A DNA stretch of 64,000 nt from Mesorhizobium sp. GbtcB19 (GTDB taxonomy: Bacteria; Pseudomonadota; Alphaproteobacteria; Rhizobiales; Rhizobiaceae). The stretch spans positions 372,001-436,000 of the forward strand of contig NZ_JAGXJY010000001.1 in assembly GCF_019091085.1 (NCBI RefSeq), read 5' to 3'. Below the pieces are notes generated by a model. The model saw only the letters and a program-made list of their open reading frames with translations. It searched no databases and was not told the origin of the DNA. The position numbers and the translations under genes were made by a program. Positions 34,433-44,414 of this stretch are shown in pieces. How positions within the stretch are numbered: the stretch's first letter is position 1; every line of letters begins with the position of its first letter.

Positions 34433-35149
34433 TCAAGCCGGACGCTGCGGAACAGGCTTCTTGTTGCCGGTAGCGCGAAACGCTCGCCAGTTCGGCCTGA
34501 AGGAAGGCGGAATCCACAGCAGGATTCCGGCGATTGCGGCAGGCACGATGACCGCGAAACGCAGGATCGAAAGCAAGACACCGCAGAAGCCGACGATCCG
34601 CGCGGCGGTCTCCGCGCCGAAGCGCGGCGCCAGCAGATGCCTCGCGATGGCCCCGCCATCGAGCGGATAGGCAGGAAGGAGGTTGAGAATGGCCAGAACC
34701 GCATTCACCAAGGCGCCAAGCCAACACGTCCACGCAAGAAGCGTGTCCGGTCTCGGAGGCGGCGAGCTGAAAAGACCGTCCGGATCGACAGGCAACAAGG
34801 GCCGGGCAAAAAGGTAATAGGCAGCGGCAAAGGCCGCCACCAGGATGATGTTCACCAACGGCCCGGCGAAGGCAATCCATGCCCAGCCATAGGGTGAGGT
34901 TGCGCCGGGCTTGAACCAGGCAATGCCGCCGAAGAGATACAGGTCTATCCGTTGGGTGCCGATGCCTCGCCGTCGCGCGGCCCAGACATGGGCAAGTTCA
35001 TGCAGAAACACCGACAGGAACAGGAGCGCGGCGAATATGGCGGTGTGGATCAGGGCGGTCTGGGGGCGCCTCGACCACTCATGCAGGAACGGCAGGGCGG
35101 CGGGAATGGCAAAAGTCCAGCTGACATGAACGGGAATGTTCCCCTTCAT
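34433..35149 (-). CDS. Site-2 protease family (M50) membrane metalloprotease
   Basis: ATG at 35149 gives 238 residues starting [16 protein letters not shown], where M50B-type proteins begin; the longer upstream frame is a shadow of the DMGDH gene. The zinc site HELAH lies near residue 46 and the third ligand Asp in [11 protein letters not shown] near 165, both within membrane helices. It would cut a transmembrane substrate; none is identifiable. It precedes purC. Confidence 0.85.
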   Translation of the reverse strand: MKGNIPVHVSWTFAIPAALPFLHEWSRRPQTALIHTAIFAALLFLSVFLHELAHVWAARRRGIGTQRIDLYLFGGIAWFKPGATSPYGWAWIAFAGPLVNIILVAAFAAAYYLFARPLLPVDPDGLFSSPPPRPDTLLAWTCWLGALVNAVLAILNLLPAYPLDGGAIARHLLAPRFGAETAARIVGFCGVLLSILRFAVIVPAAIAGILLWIPPSFRPNWRAFRATGNKKPVPQRPA

Positions 35150-35253
35150 CGTGAAGACGAATGCGTCGTTCTTCCTGTCCCAGCCGAACCGTTGCAAGCT
35201 TGCCCACTCCGCCCGGCGCAACGCTACGCGAGAATCTCGGCCCGCACAAAAGC

Positions 35254-35279
35254 AAAAGCCCGACCGAAGCCGGGCTTTC
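35254..35279 (-). terminator. Terminator after the DMGDH-like gene
   Basis: Arms AAAGCCCG and CGGGCTTT with an 8-base loop. On the minus strand it is followed by TGCTTTTG, 29 bases past the stop codon. Confidence 0.7.
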
Positions 35280-35307
35280 GCATTGGTGCTCCGCGACGTC
35301 CGCGATC

Positions 35308-37869
35308 TCAGCTCCTCGGCTTGAGGTTCTCCGGGTCGTAGAGCGGTTTGTAGCCGACACCCGCGACCTCGACCGGATAGGTCTCGCCAAAATATTCGAC
35401 ATTGAGCTTGCGGCCCTCCTGGGCGTAGGCCCGGGGCAGATAGGCAAGCGCGATGTTCTTGCCGATGGTCGGACCGTAGGCGACCGAAGTGGTGAAGGAA
35501 CGGCGGCCGAGCTCGTCGACCAGCGTCTCGCCGGTCGCGGGATCCTGCACCGGCATGGTGCCGACCGGATAGCGCGCGACACCCTTGGCGTCCTTGTTCT
35601 CGGTCATCACCAGCGTGCACAGCATCGCCGGCTGGTGCTCGCGGGCGCGGTACTCCACATGCTTGGCCTTGCCGCAGAAGTCGTTCTCCTTGACCTTCGG
35701 CCGAGCGAGGTCGGCTTCGAGCAGATTGTATTCGGTCAGGAGGTCGGCGTTCTGCAGCCGCAGGCTCTTTTCCATGCGGCGCGTGTTGGCATAGGTCTCG
35801 ACGCCGAACGGCATGACGCCGGTCGAGCGCAGCGCGTCCCAGACGGCCAGGCCGTCCTCGTAGCGCATATGCAGTTCCCAGCCTTGCTCACCGACATAGG
35901 AGATGCGGAAGGCGGTGACGTCCTTGCCGCCGATCTTGATCGGCTTGATTGCCGCGAACGGGAAATTCTCGACTGAAAGGCCGGCCGGATTCTCAACGAC
36001 CTTCTGCAGGGTCGTGCGCGCATTCGGACCCCAGATGCCGATGGTGACGTATTTTTCCGTCACGTCGGTGACGGTCGCGTCGAAGCCTTTGTCCTGCGCG
36101 GTGCGCTGCATGTAGCGGAAGTCGCGCGGACCGGCATCGGCGCCGTCGATCACGCGGCAGCGATCGGCCATCCGGATCACGGTGAAGTCGGCGCGCACCA
36201 TGCCTTCCTCGTCGAGGAAGTGGGTGTAGATGCCCTTGCCGATATTGTTGTCGCCGCCGATCTTGGCCGCGCACAGCCATTCCAGCAGCTCGACATGGTC
36301 GGGGCCCTCGACGTCATACATCGAGAAATGCGACAGGTTGACGATGCCGCAATCCTCGCTCATCGCCAGGTGCTCGGCATTGGAGACGCGCCAGAAATGG
36401 CGGTTATCCCATTCGTTCTCGCGCACCGGAACCCGGTTGCCATACTTCTCCAGCAAATGCTCGTTGGCGGCGTAGCCGTGGGCGCGTTCCCAGCCGCCCA
36501 GCTCCATGAAATAGCCGCCGAGTTCCTTTTCGCGCTCCCAGAACGGCGAGCGACGGATGTTGCGGCCCTTGGAGAATGGCTCGCGCGGATGGACGGCCGG
36601 ATTGTAGACCTTCATCGCCGTTTCGGTGCAGCGATCCCAGATGAACTGTTCCTGCGTCTGGTGCGGATAGAAGCGCGAATAATCGATGGCGTGATGGTCG
36701 ATCGAGGTGCGGCCGTCGGTCATCCAGTCGGCAATCAGCTTGCCCATGCCCGGGCCGTCCTTGACCCAGATGGCGACGGCGTACCATAGGCCCCTCACCT
36801 TCTGGCTTTCGCCCATCGACGGGCCGCCATCGGTCGTCACCTGCAGCAGGCCGTTGAAGGAATGGCCTTCATTGTAGCCGAGCTCGCCGAGGATCGGCGT
36901 CAGCTCCATGGCGCGCTCCAGCGGCGCCATGATCTGCTCCATGTCGAGGTCGCGCTGCGACGGCGACAGCCGCGCCTGGTCCTTTTCGAGGAGGTCGCGC
37001 GGGTGGCACAGGCGCGGATTGTTCTCCTCGTAATAGCCCCATTCGATCTGGCCGCCCTCGGCGGTCTTGGGATCGCCGGTATCGCGCATATAGGCCGAGT
37101 TGCCCTGGTCGCGCAGCAGCGGCCAGCCGATCTCCTTGCCGGTGCCGGCAAACTCGTTGTAGGGGCCGAAGAAGGTCAGCGGATGGTCGATCGGCATGAC
37201 CGGCAGGTCTTCGCCGACAAGTGCTGCGGTCAAACGACCCCAGATGCCGGTGCAGACGACTACATAGTCGGCCTCGATCGTCCCGCGCTCGGTCACCACG
37301 CCCTTGATGCGGCCGTTTTCGACGACCAGCGACTTGGCGGAGGTGTTGGCGAAGGCCTGCAGCTTTCCGGCGGCGACACCCTGGTCGACCAGTTTGCCCG
37401 CCACCGTCTGCGAACGCGGGATGACGAGGCCGGCATCAGGATCCCACAGTCCCCCCTGCACCAGATGCTCCTCGATCAGCGGGAACTTTTCCTTGATCTC
37501 GGCCGGCTCGATCAGCCGCGCACGGGTGCCGAAGGATTTCGCCGAGGCGATCTTGCGCTTGATCTCGTCCATGCGGGCAGCGTCGCCGACGCGCGCCACT
37601 TCGAGACCGCCGACGCGCGCGTAATGGCCCATCTTCTCATAGAAATCGATGGAATAGAGCGTCGTCCAGCAGGACAGGAAATCGTGGCTGGTCGTGTAGC
37701 AAAAGTCCGAGGCATGCGCCGTCGAGCCGATATCGGTCGGGATGCCCGACTTGTCGATGCCGACAATGTCGTCCCAGCCGCGTTCGATCAGGTGATGGGC
37801 GACCGATGCGCCGACGATACCGCCCAGGCCGACGATGACGACCTTCGCCTTTTTCGGAAACTCTGCCAT
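35308..37869 (-). CDS. Dimethylglycine dehydrogenase-like FAD/GcvT fusion protein 1
   Basis: ATG at 37869 gives 853 residues. The N-terminal DAO-type FAD domain has VVIVGLGGIVGASVAHHL. His52 in GSTAHAS sits where dimethylglycine dehydrogenases attach FAD covalently, though the usual TWHAAG context is changed. Residues about 430-830 are a GcvT-like THF domain plus C-terminal barrel (NLSHFSMYDVEGPDHVELLEWLCA, YVGEQGWELHMRYEDG). It would oxidise an N-methyl group and load it on THF as methylene-THF. It stands alone with a terminator; TTTGCGAC lies upstream at 37961. Substrate is probably dimethylglycine or a related N-methyl amine. Confidence 0.88.
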   Translation of the reverse strand: MAEFPKKAKVVIVGLGGIVGASVAHHLIERGWDDIVGIDKSGIPTDIGSTAHASDFCYTTSHDFLSCWTTLYSIDFYEKMGHYARVGGLEVARVGDAARMDEIKRKIASAKSFGTRARLIEPAEIKEKFPLIEEHLVQGGLWDPDAGLVIPRSQTVAGKLVDQGVAAGKLQAFANTSAKSLVVENGRIKGVVTERGTIEADYVVVCTGIWGRLTAALVGEDLPVMPIDHPLTFFGPYNEFAGTGKEIGWPLLRDQGNSAYMRDTGDPKTAEGGQIEWGYYEENNPRLCHPRDLLEKDQARLSPSQRDLDMEQIMAPLERAMELTPILGELGYNEGHSFNGLLQVTTDGGPSMGESQKVRGLWYAVAIWVKDGPGMGKLIADWMTDGRTSIDHHAIDYSRFYPHQTQEQFIWDRCTETAMKVYNPAVHPREPFSKGRNIRRSPFWEREKELGGYFMELGGWERAHGYAANEHLLEKYGNRVPVRENEWDNRHFWRVSNAEHLAMSEDCGIVNLSHFSMYDVEGPDHVELLEWLCAAKIGGDNNIGKGIYTHFLDEEGMVRADFTVIRMADRCRVIDGADAGPRDFRYMQRTAQDKGFDATVTDVTEKYVTIGIWGPNARTTLQKVVENPAGLSVENFPFAAIKPIKIGGKDVTAFRISYVGEQGWELHMRYEDGLAVWDALRSTGVMPFGVETYANTRRMEKSLRLQNADLLTEYNLLEADLARPKVKENDFCGKAKHVEYRAREHQPAMLCTLVMTENKDAKGVARYPVGTMPVQDPATGETLVDELGRRSFTTSVAYGPTIGKNIALAYLPRAYAQEGRKLNVEYFGETYPVEVAGVGYKPLYDPENLKPRS

Positions 37870-37960
37870 TGCCCGCGACTCCAAAGGGATAGACGGGCGC
37901 GTTTGCGCGCCCTTCGAATGGCGCACAATATGCAGAGGACGCGGTTCGGGCTACCGCCTG

Positions 37961-37970
37961 TTTGCGACAC
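37961..37970. promoter_or_regulatory. TTTGCGACAC half-site before DMGDH-like gene
   Basis: It reproduces one arm of the 26813-26834 palindrome, 92 bases before the ATG at 37869. The second arm is not conserved. Candidate site for the GlxA-type regulator. Confidence 0.4.
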
Positions 37971-38012
37971 GCCGCAGGTGCGCCGCGACCCCTAGGCCGA
38001 GCATGAATTAAC

Positions 38013-38765
38013 TCAGGCGAAGGCCCAGATGTCCTCGGCCTGGAAGCCGACCTGGTAGCCGGCGGTCTTGAGCTTGACCACGACCTGGCCGATCTCGGCG
38101 GCGGGCAGCGCGCCGACCTCGATCTTGATCATGCCGGGACGGTAGCGTTGCAGATCGAGCTGCTCGAACACCATCCAGTCGGCGCCCTCGCAGTCGACGA
38201 GGAAAGCGTCGATATGGCTGATGCCGTTGCGGTCGAGCAGCGTCTGCAAGGTTTCCGACGGCACCTCGATGTCCTTCAGATGCGGCGCGAACTTGTTGAA
38301 ATTGGCGTCCGCCTCGCCCCAGGCATTCTTGCCCGACATCAGATTGGTGTCGGTGACCGACGAGCAGCCGATGAACTCGATCGGCAGCGTGCCGGCCTCG
38401 AGCGCGGCGGCATCGAACGTATGGACGGTGATCGTGCCCTTGGTTTTCGTGACGGCCACCGGCTCGATGACGAAGCGCGTCGCATCTGGATAATTGGCCC
38501 GCAGCCGCTTCTGGTTATAGGGGATCGGCTCGACCAGCATGGCGCGCGCGCCGCGGATGCTGTGCAGCCATGGCGTGACGTCGTCGAACAGCGCGCCGTC
38601 GCAGGCGCCGACATTGACCATCTGGAACGGCCGGCCGCCGAAGCGCGCCTTGAGCGCCGCCTTGGCAAGAAATTTCGTGCCGTGCAGCGCCGGCCCGCGA
38701 TCGAGCAGGCCCGCAGGCAGGCCGAGCGACAGGAGAATGCGCGCGAAGCTGGACAGCGAGCTCAT
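38013..38765 (-). CDS. FkbM family methyltransferase
   Basis: ATG at 38765 overlaps the preceding stop codon (ATGA) and gives 250 residues. NVGACDGALFDDVTPWLH is motif I, AMLVEPIPYNQKRL follows, and DAFLVDCEGADWMVF is typical of FkbM O-methyltransferases, which often methylate sugars. It is the last gene of the eight-gene glycan-like operon and may cap the product by methylation. Confidence 0.85.
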   Translation of the reverse strand: MSSLSSFARILLSLGLPAGLLDRGPALHGTKFLAKAALKARFGGRPFQMVNVGACDGALFDDVTPWLHSIRGARAMLVEPIPYNQKRLRANYPDATRFVIEPVAVTKTKGTITVHTFDAAALEAGTLPIEFIGCSSVTDTNLMSGKNAWGEADANFNKFAPHLKDIEVPSETLQTLLDRNGISHIDAFLVDCEGADWMVFEQLDLQRYRPGMIKIEVGALPAAEIGQVVVKLKTAGYQVGFQAEDIWAFA

Positions 38766-39994
38766 GACTTGTCTCCGGGAATGGCCTGCGGCGCCGTGTG
38801 ATGCCCGCCCTGGCTTGCCGCTGCCCACAGCGCCGTCAGCGGCGCGGCGAGCAGCAGGAAGGGCGGCAGAAGGTTGGGGAAGTAGATGCGGGTGTCGTGG
38901 ATCGGGAAGACGGTGAACTTCGCCAGCACGCCGAGCACCAGCGCCGCAAGCAGGATGCCGGCGCGGCGGTCGAGCCGGAAGCCGACACGGCTCAAGCCGA
39001 ACCAGCCAGCCAGCGCCAGCACCGATACGCCGACCCAGCTGTTGACGGTGACAGCGCGCACGACCGAAGCGGCAAAGGCCTTGAGATAAGCCGCCACCGA
39101 AAACGGCGGCTCGAACCCATCCATGTTGTAGTGCTGCTCGATGCTGGAAAACCACAGATGCGGCCACCAGCCTGGATGCTGCGCCCAGTGCGAGATGGCG
39201 AAATAGGCGACGAAGGAGGCGGCAAAGCCGGCCAGCGCGCCCCACGCTCGCTCGCGGAACGCGACGAGCAGCACCGCGAAAATGGCGAGGAAGACGATGT
39301 TGTCGGGCCTGGCCATGAAGGCGAGGAAGAGCAGGACCGCCGTCGCCGCCTCGCGTTTGCGCACATAGGCAAAGAGACCGCCGAGGAACAATGCCGAGCA
39401 CAGCAGATCCGGCGTCGAGGCCCGCGCCGCGTCGCCGAAATCGGCCATGATCAGGATAGCGCCGACCACCGGCGCCAGCGCCAGCGCGCCTTCCGCGCGC
39501 AACCAGGCCAGCGTGATGGCGCCGAACAGAAGCACGGAAAACACCTGCACCAGCCGCATCGCCTCGACCGGCGAGACGACATGGCTGAGGCTGGACAGGA
39601 TCTCGGCATAGAGGAATTTGATGCGGTACATGCCGAGCAGCGAGTGGAAGTCGGCTGCATTCTCCGTCATGTGGCTGCGGAAGCCGCCGCCATCGTCGGT
39701 CAATGTCTTGTAGTCGGCAGCCGACACGCCGGCCTTGACGGTGCCGTAGGCATAGTCATGCAGGGCCTGCGGATCGGGATGGCTGCCTTCCTCGGCGATC
39801 GCCAGATAAGGCAGCATGTCCCAGTTGGCATCGGGCATGAACCAGGCGGTCGCGGCGGTCAGCAGGATGTAGAGCGAAAACGCAATCGCCCCGATCGAAG
39901 CGGCCCATGTCGCGTAAGTCCCCTCGCCCCACGCCAGGCCGACGCCGGTCAACCGTTCCAGCGGATTGGTCGGAGCGGACGGCCTGGTCAGCAT
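38762..39994 (-). CDS. Polytopic membrane protein, GT-C/GT39-like
   Basis: The 410-residue protein has about ten membrane helices. A large loop after helix 1 begins with DANWDMLPYLAIAEEGSH; acidic residues in this loop are where GT-C glycosyltransferases bind the metal or lipid-phosphate sugar. FMARPDNIVFLAIFAVLL and IHDTRIYFPNLLPPFLLL are further helices. It could transfer a sugar from a polyprenyl-phosphate donor on the periplasmic face. The assignment is by topology and context. Confidence 0.65.
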   Translation of the reverse strand: MLTRPSAPTNPLERLTGVGLAWGEGTYATWAASIGAIAFSLYILLTAATAWFMPDANWDMLPYLAIAEEGSHPDPQALHDYAYGTVKAGVSAADYKTLTDDGGGFRSHMTENAADFHSLLGMYRIKFLYAEILSSLSHVVSPVEAMRLVQVFSVLLFGAITLAWLRAEGALALAPVVGAILIMADFGDAARASTPDLLCSALFLGGLFAYVRKREAATAVLLFLAFMARPDNIVFLAIFAVLLVAFRERAWGALAGFAASFVAYFAISHWAQHPGWWPHLWFSSIEQHYNMDGFEPPFSVAAYLKAFAASVVRAVTVNSWVGVSVLALAGWFGLSRVGFRLDRRAGILLAALVLGVLAKFTVFPIHDTRIYFPNLLPPFLLLAAPLTALWAAASQGGHHTAPQAIPGDKS

Positions 39995-39997
39995 CCG

Positions 39998-41473
39998 TTA
40001 TTTACCGACCTGGCTTTTCACGAAATCCTTCACGATCGCCACGATGCCGCGTGACAACAGGCTGTCGAAGGCATCGACGAAGCGGTCGACATGCTCGCGC
40101 TGGCAGATCAGCGGCGGCTCGAGCCGGATGACGTTGCGATTGTATTCGGTGAACGCGACGAGCATGTCGTAGTCGCGCAGAAGCAGCGAACCGACGAAGC
40201 CCGACAGCGAGCCCTTCAGCTTGTCGTCGAGCACACTCACCACCGGTCTGAGCACCATCGGTAAGGTCTGCGAGAAATCGTGGAACTCGAGCCCGATCAT
40301 GAAGCCCTTGCCGCGCACGTCCTTGATGATCTTCGGGTATTTCTCCTTCAGCGCCTGCAGGCGCTGCAGAAGGTAGTCGCCCGTCGAGGCGGCGTTGTCG
40401 ATCAGCCCTTCGTCATAGAGCACGTTGATGCCCTCGATCGCGGTGACGCAGGCCTCGCCCATGCCGCCGAAGGTCGCCATGGCGTGGATCATCGCCGTCT
40501 TCGGCGTGCCATAGGCCTTCATATAGACTTCGCGTTTGGCGATCATGGCGCCGACCGCCGCCTTGCCGGCGCCGAGCGATTTCGCCAGCGCCGTCACATC
40601 CGGCACCACGCCATAGTGCTCGAAGGCATAGAAGCGGCCCGAGCGGCCATAGCCGCACTGCACCTCGTCAGCCACCCACAGCACACCATGCTGGTCGCAA
40701 AGCGCGCGCAGCTTCTGCCAGTATTCGCTCGGCGCCTGGATGATGCCGCCGCCACCCTGGATGGTTTCCAGCACGATGACGCCGATCTCCGGATCACTCT
40801 TGAACAGGCGCTCGACGGCGTCGATGTCGGCGAAAGGCACCCGCACGACATTGTCGGCCACCTTGAAGTCGGCGCGATAGAGCTGGCCGTCGGTGATCGC
40901 CAGCACGCCCTTCGTCTTGCCGTGGAAGGAATTTTCCGCATAGACGATCTTCGGCCGCTTCGGGCCGGCGGCGCGCTCGGCGAGTTTCACCGCCGCTTCC
41001 ATGGCTTCCGAGCCGGAGGAGCCCAAAAACACCATGTCGAGGTCGCCGGGCGAGCATTTGGCGATGTTGTGGGCAAGTGCGGCCGCATATTGCGACATGA
41101 AGGCGATGGCGATCTCCTGGCGCTTCTCCTCCTGGAATTTCTTGCGGGCGTCCAGGATGCGCGGATGGTTGTGGCCGAAAGCCAGCGAGCCGAAACCGCC
41201 GAAGAAGTCGAGGATCTTGCGGCCGTTCTGGTCGATATAGAACATCCCTTCGGCGCGCTCGATCTTGACCTTGTGGAAGCCGAGCAGCTTCATGAAATGC
41301 AGCTGTCCAGGGTTGAGATGCGCCTTGAACAGGTCGGTGATGCGGGCGACGTCCATCGCCTTTGCCTGCTCGACGCTGATCAGGTCGGGCTTGGCGATGG
41401 AAGCGGGTGACAGCGCCGGCGCATCGACCAGCGTGCGCGCGCCCGTGTGTTCCGGCTTGGCCATGACGGTCAT
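39998..41473 (-). CDS. Class III PLP-dependent aminotransferase
   Basis: The 491-residue fold type I enzyme has a PLP-binding GSSGSEAMEAAVKLA, VADEVQCGYGRSG (Asp for the pyridine nitrogen) and the Schiff-base Lys in ALAKSLGAGKAAVG. Class III enzymes transfer omega or terminal amino groups; one placed in a glycan operon could aminate a sugar-linked or small-molecule group. It lies 24 bases from the epimerase and 3 bases from the membrane protein gene. Substrate unknown. Confidence 0.88.
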   Translation of the reverse strand: MTVMAKPEHTGARTLVDAPALSPASIAKPDLISVEQAKAMDVARITDLFKAHLNPGQLHFMKLLGFHKVKIERAEGMFYIDQNGRKILDFFGGFGSLAFGHNHPRILDARKKFQEEKRQEIAIAFMSQYAAALAHNIAKCSPGDLDMVFLGSSGSEAMEAAVKLAERAAGPKRPKIVYAENSFHGKTKGVLAITDGQLYRADFKVADNVVRVPFADIDAVERLFKSDPEIGVIVLETIQGGGGIIQAPSEYWQKLRALCDQHGVLWVADEVQCGYGRSGRFYAFEHYGVVPDVTALAKSLGAGKAAVGAMIAKREVYMKAYGTPKTAMIHAMATFGGMGEACVTAIEGINVLYDEGLIDNAASTGDYLLQRLQALKEKYPKIIKDVRGKGFMIGLEFHDFSQTLPMVLRPVVSVLDDKLKGSLSGFVGSLLLRDYDMLVAFTEYNRNVIRLEPPLICQREHVDRFVDAFDSLLSRGIVAIVKDFVKSQVGK

Positions 41474-41497
41474 CTGAAAAATCTCCCCTTCGTCGCC

Positions 41498-42505
41498 TTA
41501 TTCGGCAGGCACGTGTTCGGTAGCGACGGCGTGGCCGTCCTTCTTGGCGCGGTATTCGCTATAGGCGGCGATCAGCATGTCCTCGTCGCGATATTGCGGC
41601 ACCCAGCCGAGCTGGCGCTCGGCCTTGGACACGTCGAGCACGCATTCCTCGTCGGCGATCAGATACTGCTCCGGATCCATGATTGGCATGTTCAACAGAT
41701 CGAGCAGGTCGAGCGTGCGCTTGACCGCCCAGCCCGGCGTCGGCAGCAGGATCGACTTCGAGCCGGCATGGCGGATCAGCTCGCCCAGCAGTTTCTTCAC
41801 CGGCGGCGGATTGAGCGAGCCGAGATTGTAGGCCTCGTTCGGCACGCCGGCCTTCCATGCCGCGCGGGCGGCCTCCGCGCAGTCGAACACCGAGATGAAC
41901 TGATACGGATTCCTGCCCGAGCCGATCATCGGCACCGGCAGATTCCAGTCGATCAGCTTGAACAGTTTTTCGAGGATGCCGAGCCGGCCGGGGCCGATGA
42001 TCAGGCGCGGCCTGAACAGCGAGATCGACATGCCGCGCTTGCGCCATTCGGCGGCGAGTTCTTCGGTCTTCAGCTTCGACAGCCCATATTCGCCGAGCGG
42101 CGAGACCGGATGGTCCTCGGTCATCGGCAGCACCACCGTGTGGCCGTAGATCATGTCGGTCGTGTAGTGGACAAGCCTCTGCGCGCCGGCCTTGTCCATC
42201 GCCTGGATGATGTTCTCTGTGCCGTGGAAATTCACCGGGAAGAAGAAATCATGCCGCTTGGCGCGCACCTGGATCGGCGACAGCATCTTGGCCGACAGAT
42301 TGTAGACCATGTCGTCGGGTTTGAGCCCGACCTTCGCGGCCGAGGCGGGATCGGTCACGTCGCATGTGATGAAGCGCACCGAGCGGTAATGCGGCAGGTC
42401 GCTCTTGACGATGTCGGCGACGACGACGTTCTCGCCATCGGCCACGAGCTTGGGGGCAAGGTGACGGCCGACGAAGCCGTCACCGCCGAAAATCACATGT
42501 CTCAT
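41498..42505 (-). CDS. NAD-dependent sugar epimerase/dehydratase (extended SDR)
   Basis: The 335-residue protein has GGDGFVGRHLAPKL as NAD motif, NFHGTENIIQAMDKAG and the catalytic Tyr/Lys in YGLSKLKTEEL. It is an extended SDR likely acting on a nucleotide- or lipid-linked sugar. Its start overlaps the small transporter stop by 4 bases. It could supply the second redox step after the DprE1-like oxidase, although known DprE2 is a classical SDR. Confidence 0.85.
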   Translation of the reverse strand: MRHVIFGGDGFVGRHLAPKLVADGENVVVADIVKSDLPHYRSVRFITCDVTDPASAAKVGLKPDDMVYNLSAKMLSPIQVRAKRHDFFFPVNFHGTENIIQAMDKAGAQRLVHYTTDMIYGHTVVLPMTEDHPVSPLGEYGLSKLKTEELAAEWRKRGMSISLFRPRLIIGPGRLGILEKLFKLIDWNLPVPMIGSGRNPYQFISVFDCAEAARAAWKAGVPNEAYNLGSLNPPPVKKLLGELIRHAGSKSILLPTPGWAVKRTLDLLDLLNMPIMDPEQYLIADEECVLDVSKAERQLGWVPQYRDEDMLIAAYSEYRAKKDGHAVATEHVPAE

Positions 42506-42945
42506 CGAACGATCTCGCTTGTGCCGATCTTGTCGGGAGTGATGGAGGCGGTCTGCTCTTCATGTCCGCGCCCGCTTTGCGCGATGAGGACCGTGCCGAC
42601 GCAGATGCAGGCGATGCCGGCGATGCGCCAGCCATTGAGATCCTCGCGGAAGACGAAATAGGCAAAGATCGCCACGGCGACATAAGCCAGGCTGAGGAAC
42701 GGATAGGCGAAGCTGAGCTCGACCTTGGACAGCACATAAAGATGCGAGGCCATCGAGATGACGAAGGTGCACAGGCCGAGGAACACCCAGGGGCTGAATA
42801 CGATCTGCAGCAGCTTGACGAGCGGATTGACGCCTTCGAAGGAGATCGGCCCCATCGACATCATGCCCTGCTTCAGCATCAGCTGTGCCGCCGCATTGGT
42901 CATGACTGTGAAGAGAATGAAGATTATGTATTTCATTGTTGCCAC
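42502..42945 (-). CDS. Four-helix EamA/SMR-like transporter (ArnE-like flippase subunit)
   Basis: The 147-residue protein has four membrane helices, the EamA-like VELSFAYPFLSLAYVAVAIFAYFVF and a short cytoplasmic tail. It resembles ArnE/ArnF-type subunits that flip undecaprenyl-phosphate aminoarabinose. Start is GTG at 42945 (AAGGGG upstream); ATG at 42936 is an alternative. Within this operon it could flip a polyprenyl-phosphoryl pentose across the membrane. Confidence 0.75.
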   Translation of the reverse strand: MATMKYIIFILFTVMTNAAAQLMLKQGMMSMGPISFEGVNPLVKLLQIVFSPWVFLGLCTFVISMASHLYVLSKVELSFAYPFLSLAYVAVAIFAYFVFREDLNGWRIAGIACICVGTVLIAQSGRGHEEQTASITPDKIGTSEIVR

Positions 42946-43058
42946 CCCGCCCCTTGAGCGGTCCTATTACAAACCTGCAAATATTTCATGAAGCCACGAT
43001 GATGTTTGAGCAAATCGAGGTTTAACGCTTCGTTTACCGTGATTTATTCAATCTTTAT

Positions 43059-44414
43059 CTATTCCGCGGCTTCGGCACTCCCTTGTCCGATATCCAGTTT
43101 CATGGCCGTCCGCGCCCAGAAGCTCGACAGGAAAGCCGGATCGCGAAGCGCCTCCAGCCGCTGCCATTGCGGGAACGACGCGGCGAAAGTCTCAGGCCCC
43201 ATCCGGGCGTCCTTGTAGGGGTTGACCGCCCCGCCGGCCCCGACCGTGATGCGGTCGAGTTCGGCAAGCAGCCGCAACGTCCTTTCGCCCCGGTTCGGGA
43301 AATCGAGCGTCAGCGTGTAGCCGGGCCGCGGAAACGACAGCAGCGCCGGCGAGCGGACATTGCCGAAGCGCTTCAGCACCGTAAGGAACGATCCCTGCCC
43401 TGCCCGCCGCGCCGCTTCGAGCAACGCCGGCACGGTGTGTCGGGCGTTGGCCTCCGGCACCACGCTCTGGTGCTGGAAAAGCCCGCGCGGCCCGTAGAGC
43501 CGGTTCCAGTCGCGGACGCCGTCGAGTGGAAAGAAGAAGCCCTGATAGCCCGCCTGGCGCGGAACCGGAGATTTGCCCTTTTTCCAGCGGTAGGCCGCGT
43601 TGAAGACCGTGAGGAACGGCCGGTTCAGCACATTGAACGGCGGCTGCACGGGCACGGAAAGCTGGCTGCCGGCATTCGCGGCGGCGTGCGAGCCGCGCTC
43701 GGCATGATTGCCGGTGAACAAAACGCCGCGCCCGCGCCCATGCCCGCCGGCAAGCTGGTCGATCCAGGCGACGGCATATTCGTTGGCCTGGTCGGCGGCC
43801 TCGGCAAGATCGAAGAATTCTGAGAGATCGCGAAACCGCGTCGCCTTTTCCATTATGTCGAGCGATGGCACCCGCATCAGCTTGATCGAGGCCGACAGGA
43901 TCAGCCCGGTCAGGCCCATGCCGCCGATGGTCGCCCTGAACAATTGAGCGTTCTCGGTCTGCGAGCACTGATGGATGCGTCCATCGGATCTCAGCAGCGT
44001 GAAAGCCTCGACATGGCAACCAAAAGTGCCGCGCCGATGATGGTTCTTGCCGTGCACGTCATTGGCGATGGCGCCGGCCAGCGTCACGAACTGCGTGCCT
44101 GGGACCACAGCCGGAAAGAAGCCGTAGGGCGCGGCGTGCGCGATGATGTCGCAAAGCAGCGTGCCGGCATCCGCTTCGAGCAAACCGGTCTCGGCGTTGA
44201 AGGAACGGATGCGGCTGAGCGGCCGCATGTCGACCACGGCGCCGGCAGCATTCTGGCAGCTGTCGCCATAGGAACGGCCATTGCCGTAGCCGAGCAGCGA
44301 TCCGGTTTTCGCCTCGCCGCGCTTCAGCAAGGCGATCGCCTCATCCGCCGCAATCGCCCCGCGCGCCGGCGGGGTCGCCCGTCCAAAGCTGCCGAACTGC
44401 CTGTCCCCCATCAC
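43059..44414 (-). CDS. DprE1-like decaprenylphosphoryl-ribose oxidase homologue
   Basis: The 451-residue FAD oxidoreductase of the VAO/PCMH fold matches DprE1 closely: GNGRSYGDS near residue 43, VVPGTQFVTLAGAIANDVHG, GKNHHRRGTFG and, near the C-terminus, NPYKDARM with the Lys that matches active-site Lys418 of the mycobacterial enzyme. DprE1 oxidises the 2-hydroxyl of decaprenylphosphoryl ribose. At the position of mycobacterial Cys387 (benzothiazinone target) this protein reads TLTLDFP, so Thr replaces Cys, as recalled. It overlaps the HAD-UbiA gene by 4 bases. Confidence 0.88.
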   Translation of the reverse strand: MMGDRQFGSFGRATPPARGAIAADEAIALLKRGEAKTGSLLGYGNGRSYGDSCQNAAGAVVDMRPLSRIRSFNAETGLLEADAGTLLCDIIAHAAPYGFFPAVVPGTQFVTLAGAIANDVHGKNHHRRGTFGCHVEAFTLLRSDGRIHQCSQTENAQLFRATIGGMGLTGLILSASIKLMRVPSLDIMEKATRFRDLSEFFDLAEAADQANEYAVAWIDQLAGGHGRGRGVLFTGNHAERGSHAAANAGSQLSVPVQPPFNVLNRPFLTVFNAAYRWKKGKSPVPRQAGYQGFFFPLDGVRDWNRLYGPRGLFQHQSVVPEANARHTVPALLEAARRAGQGSFLTVLKRFGNVRSPALLSFPRPGYTLTLDFPNRGERTLRLLAELDRITVGAGGAVNPYKDARMGPETFAASFPQWQRLEALRDPAFLSSFWARTAMKLDIGQGSAEAAE

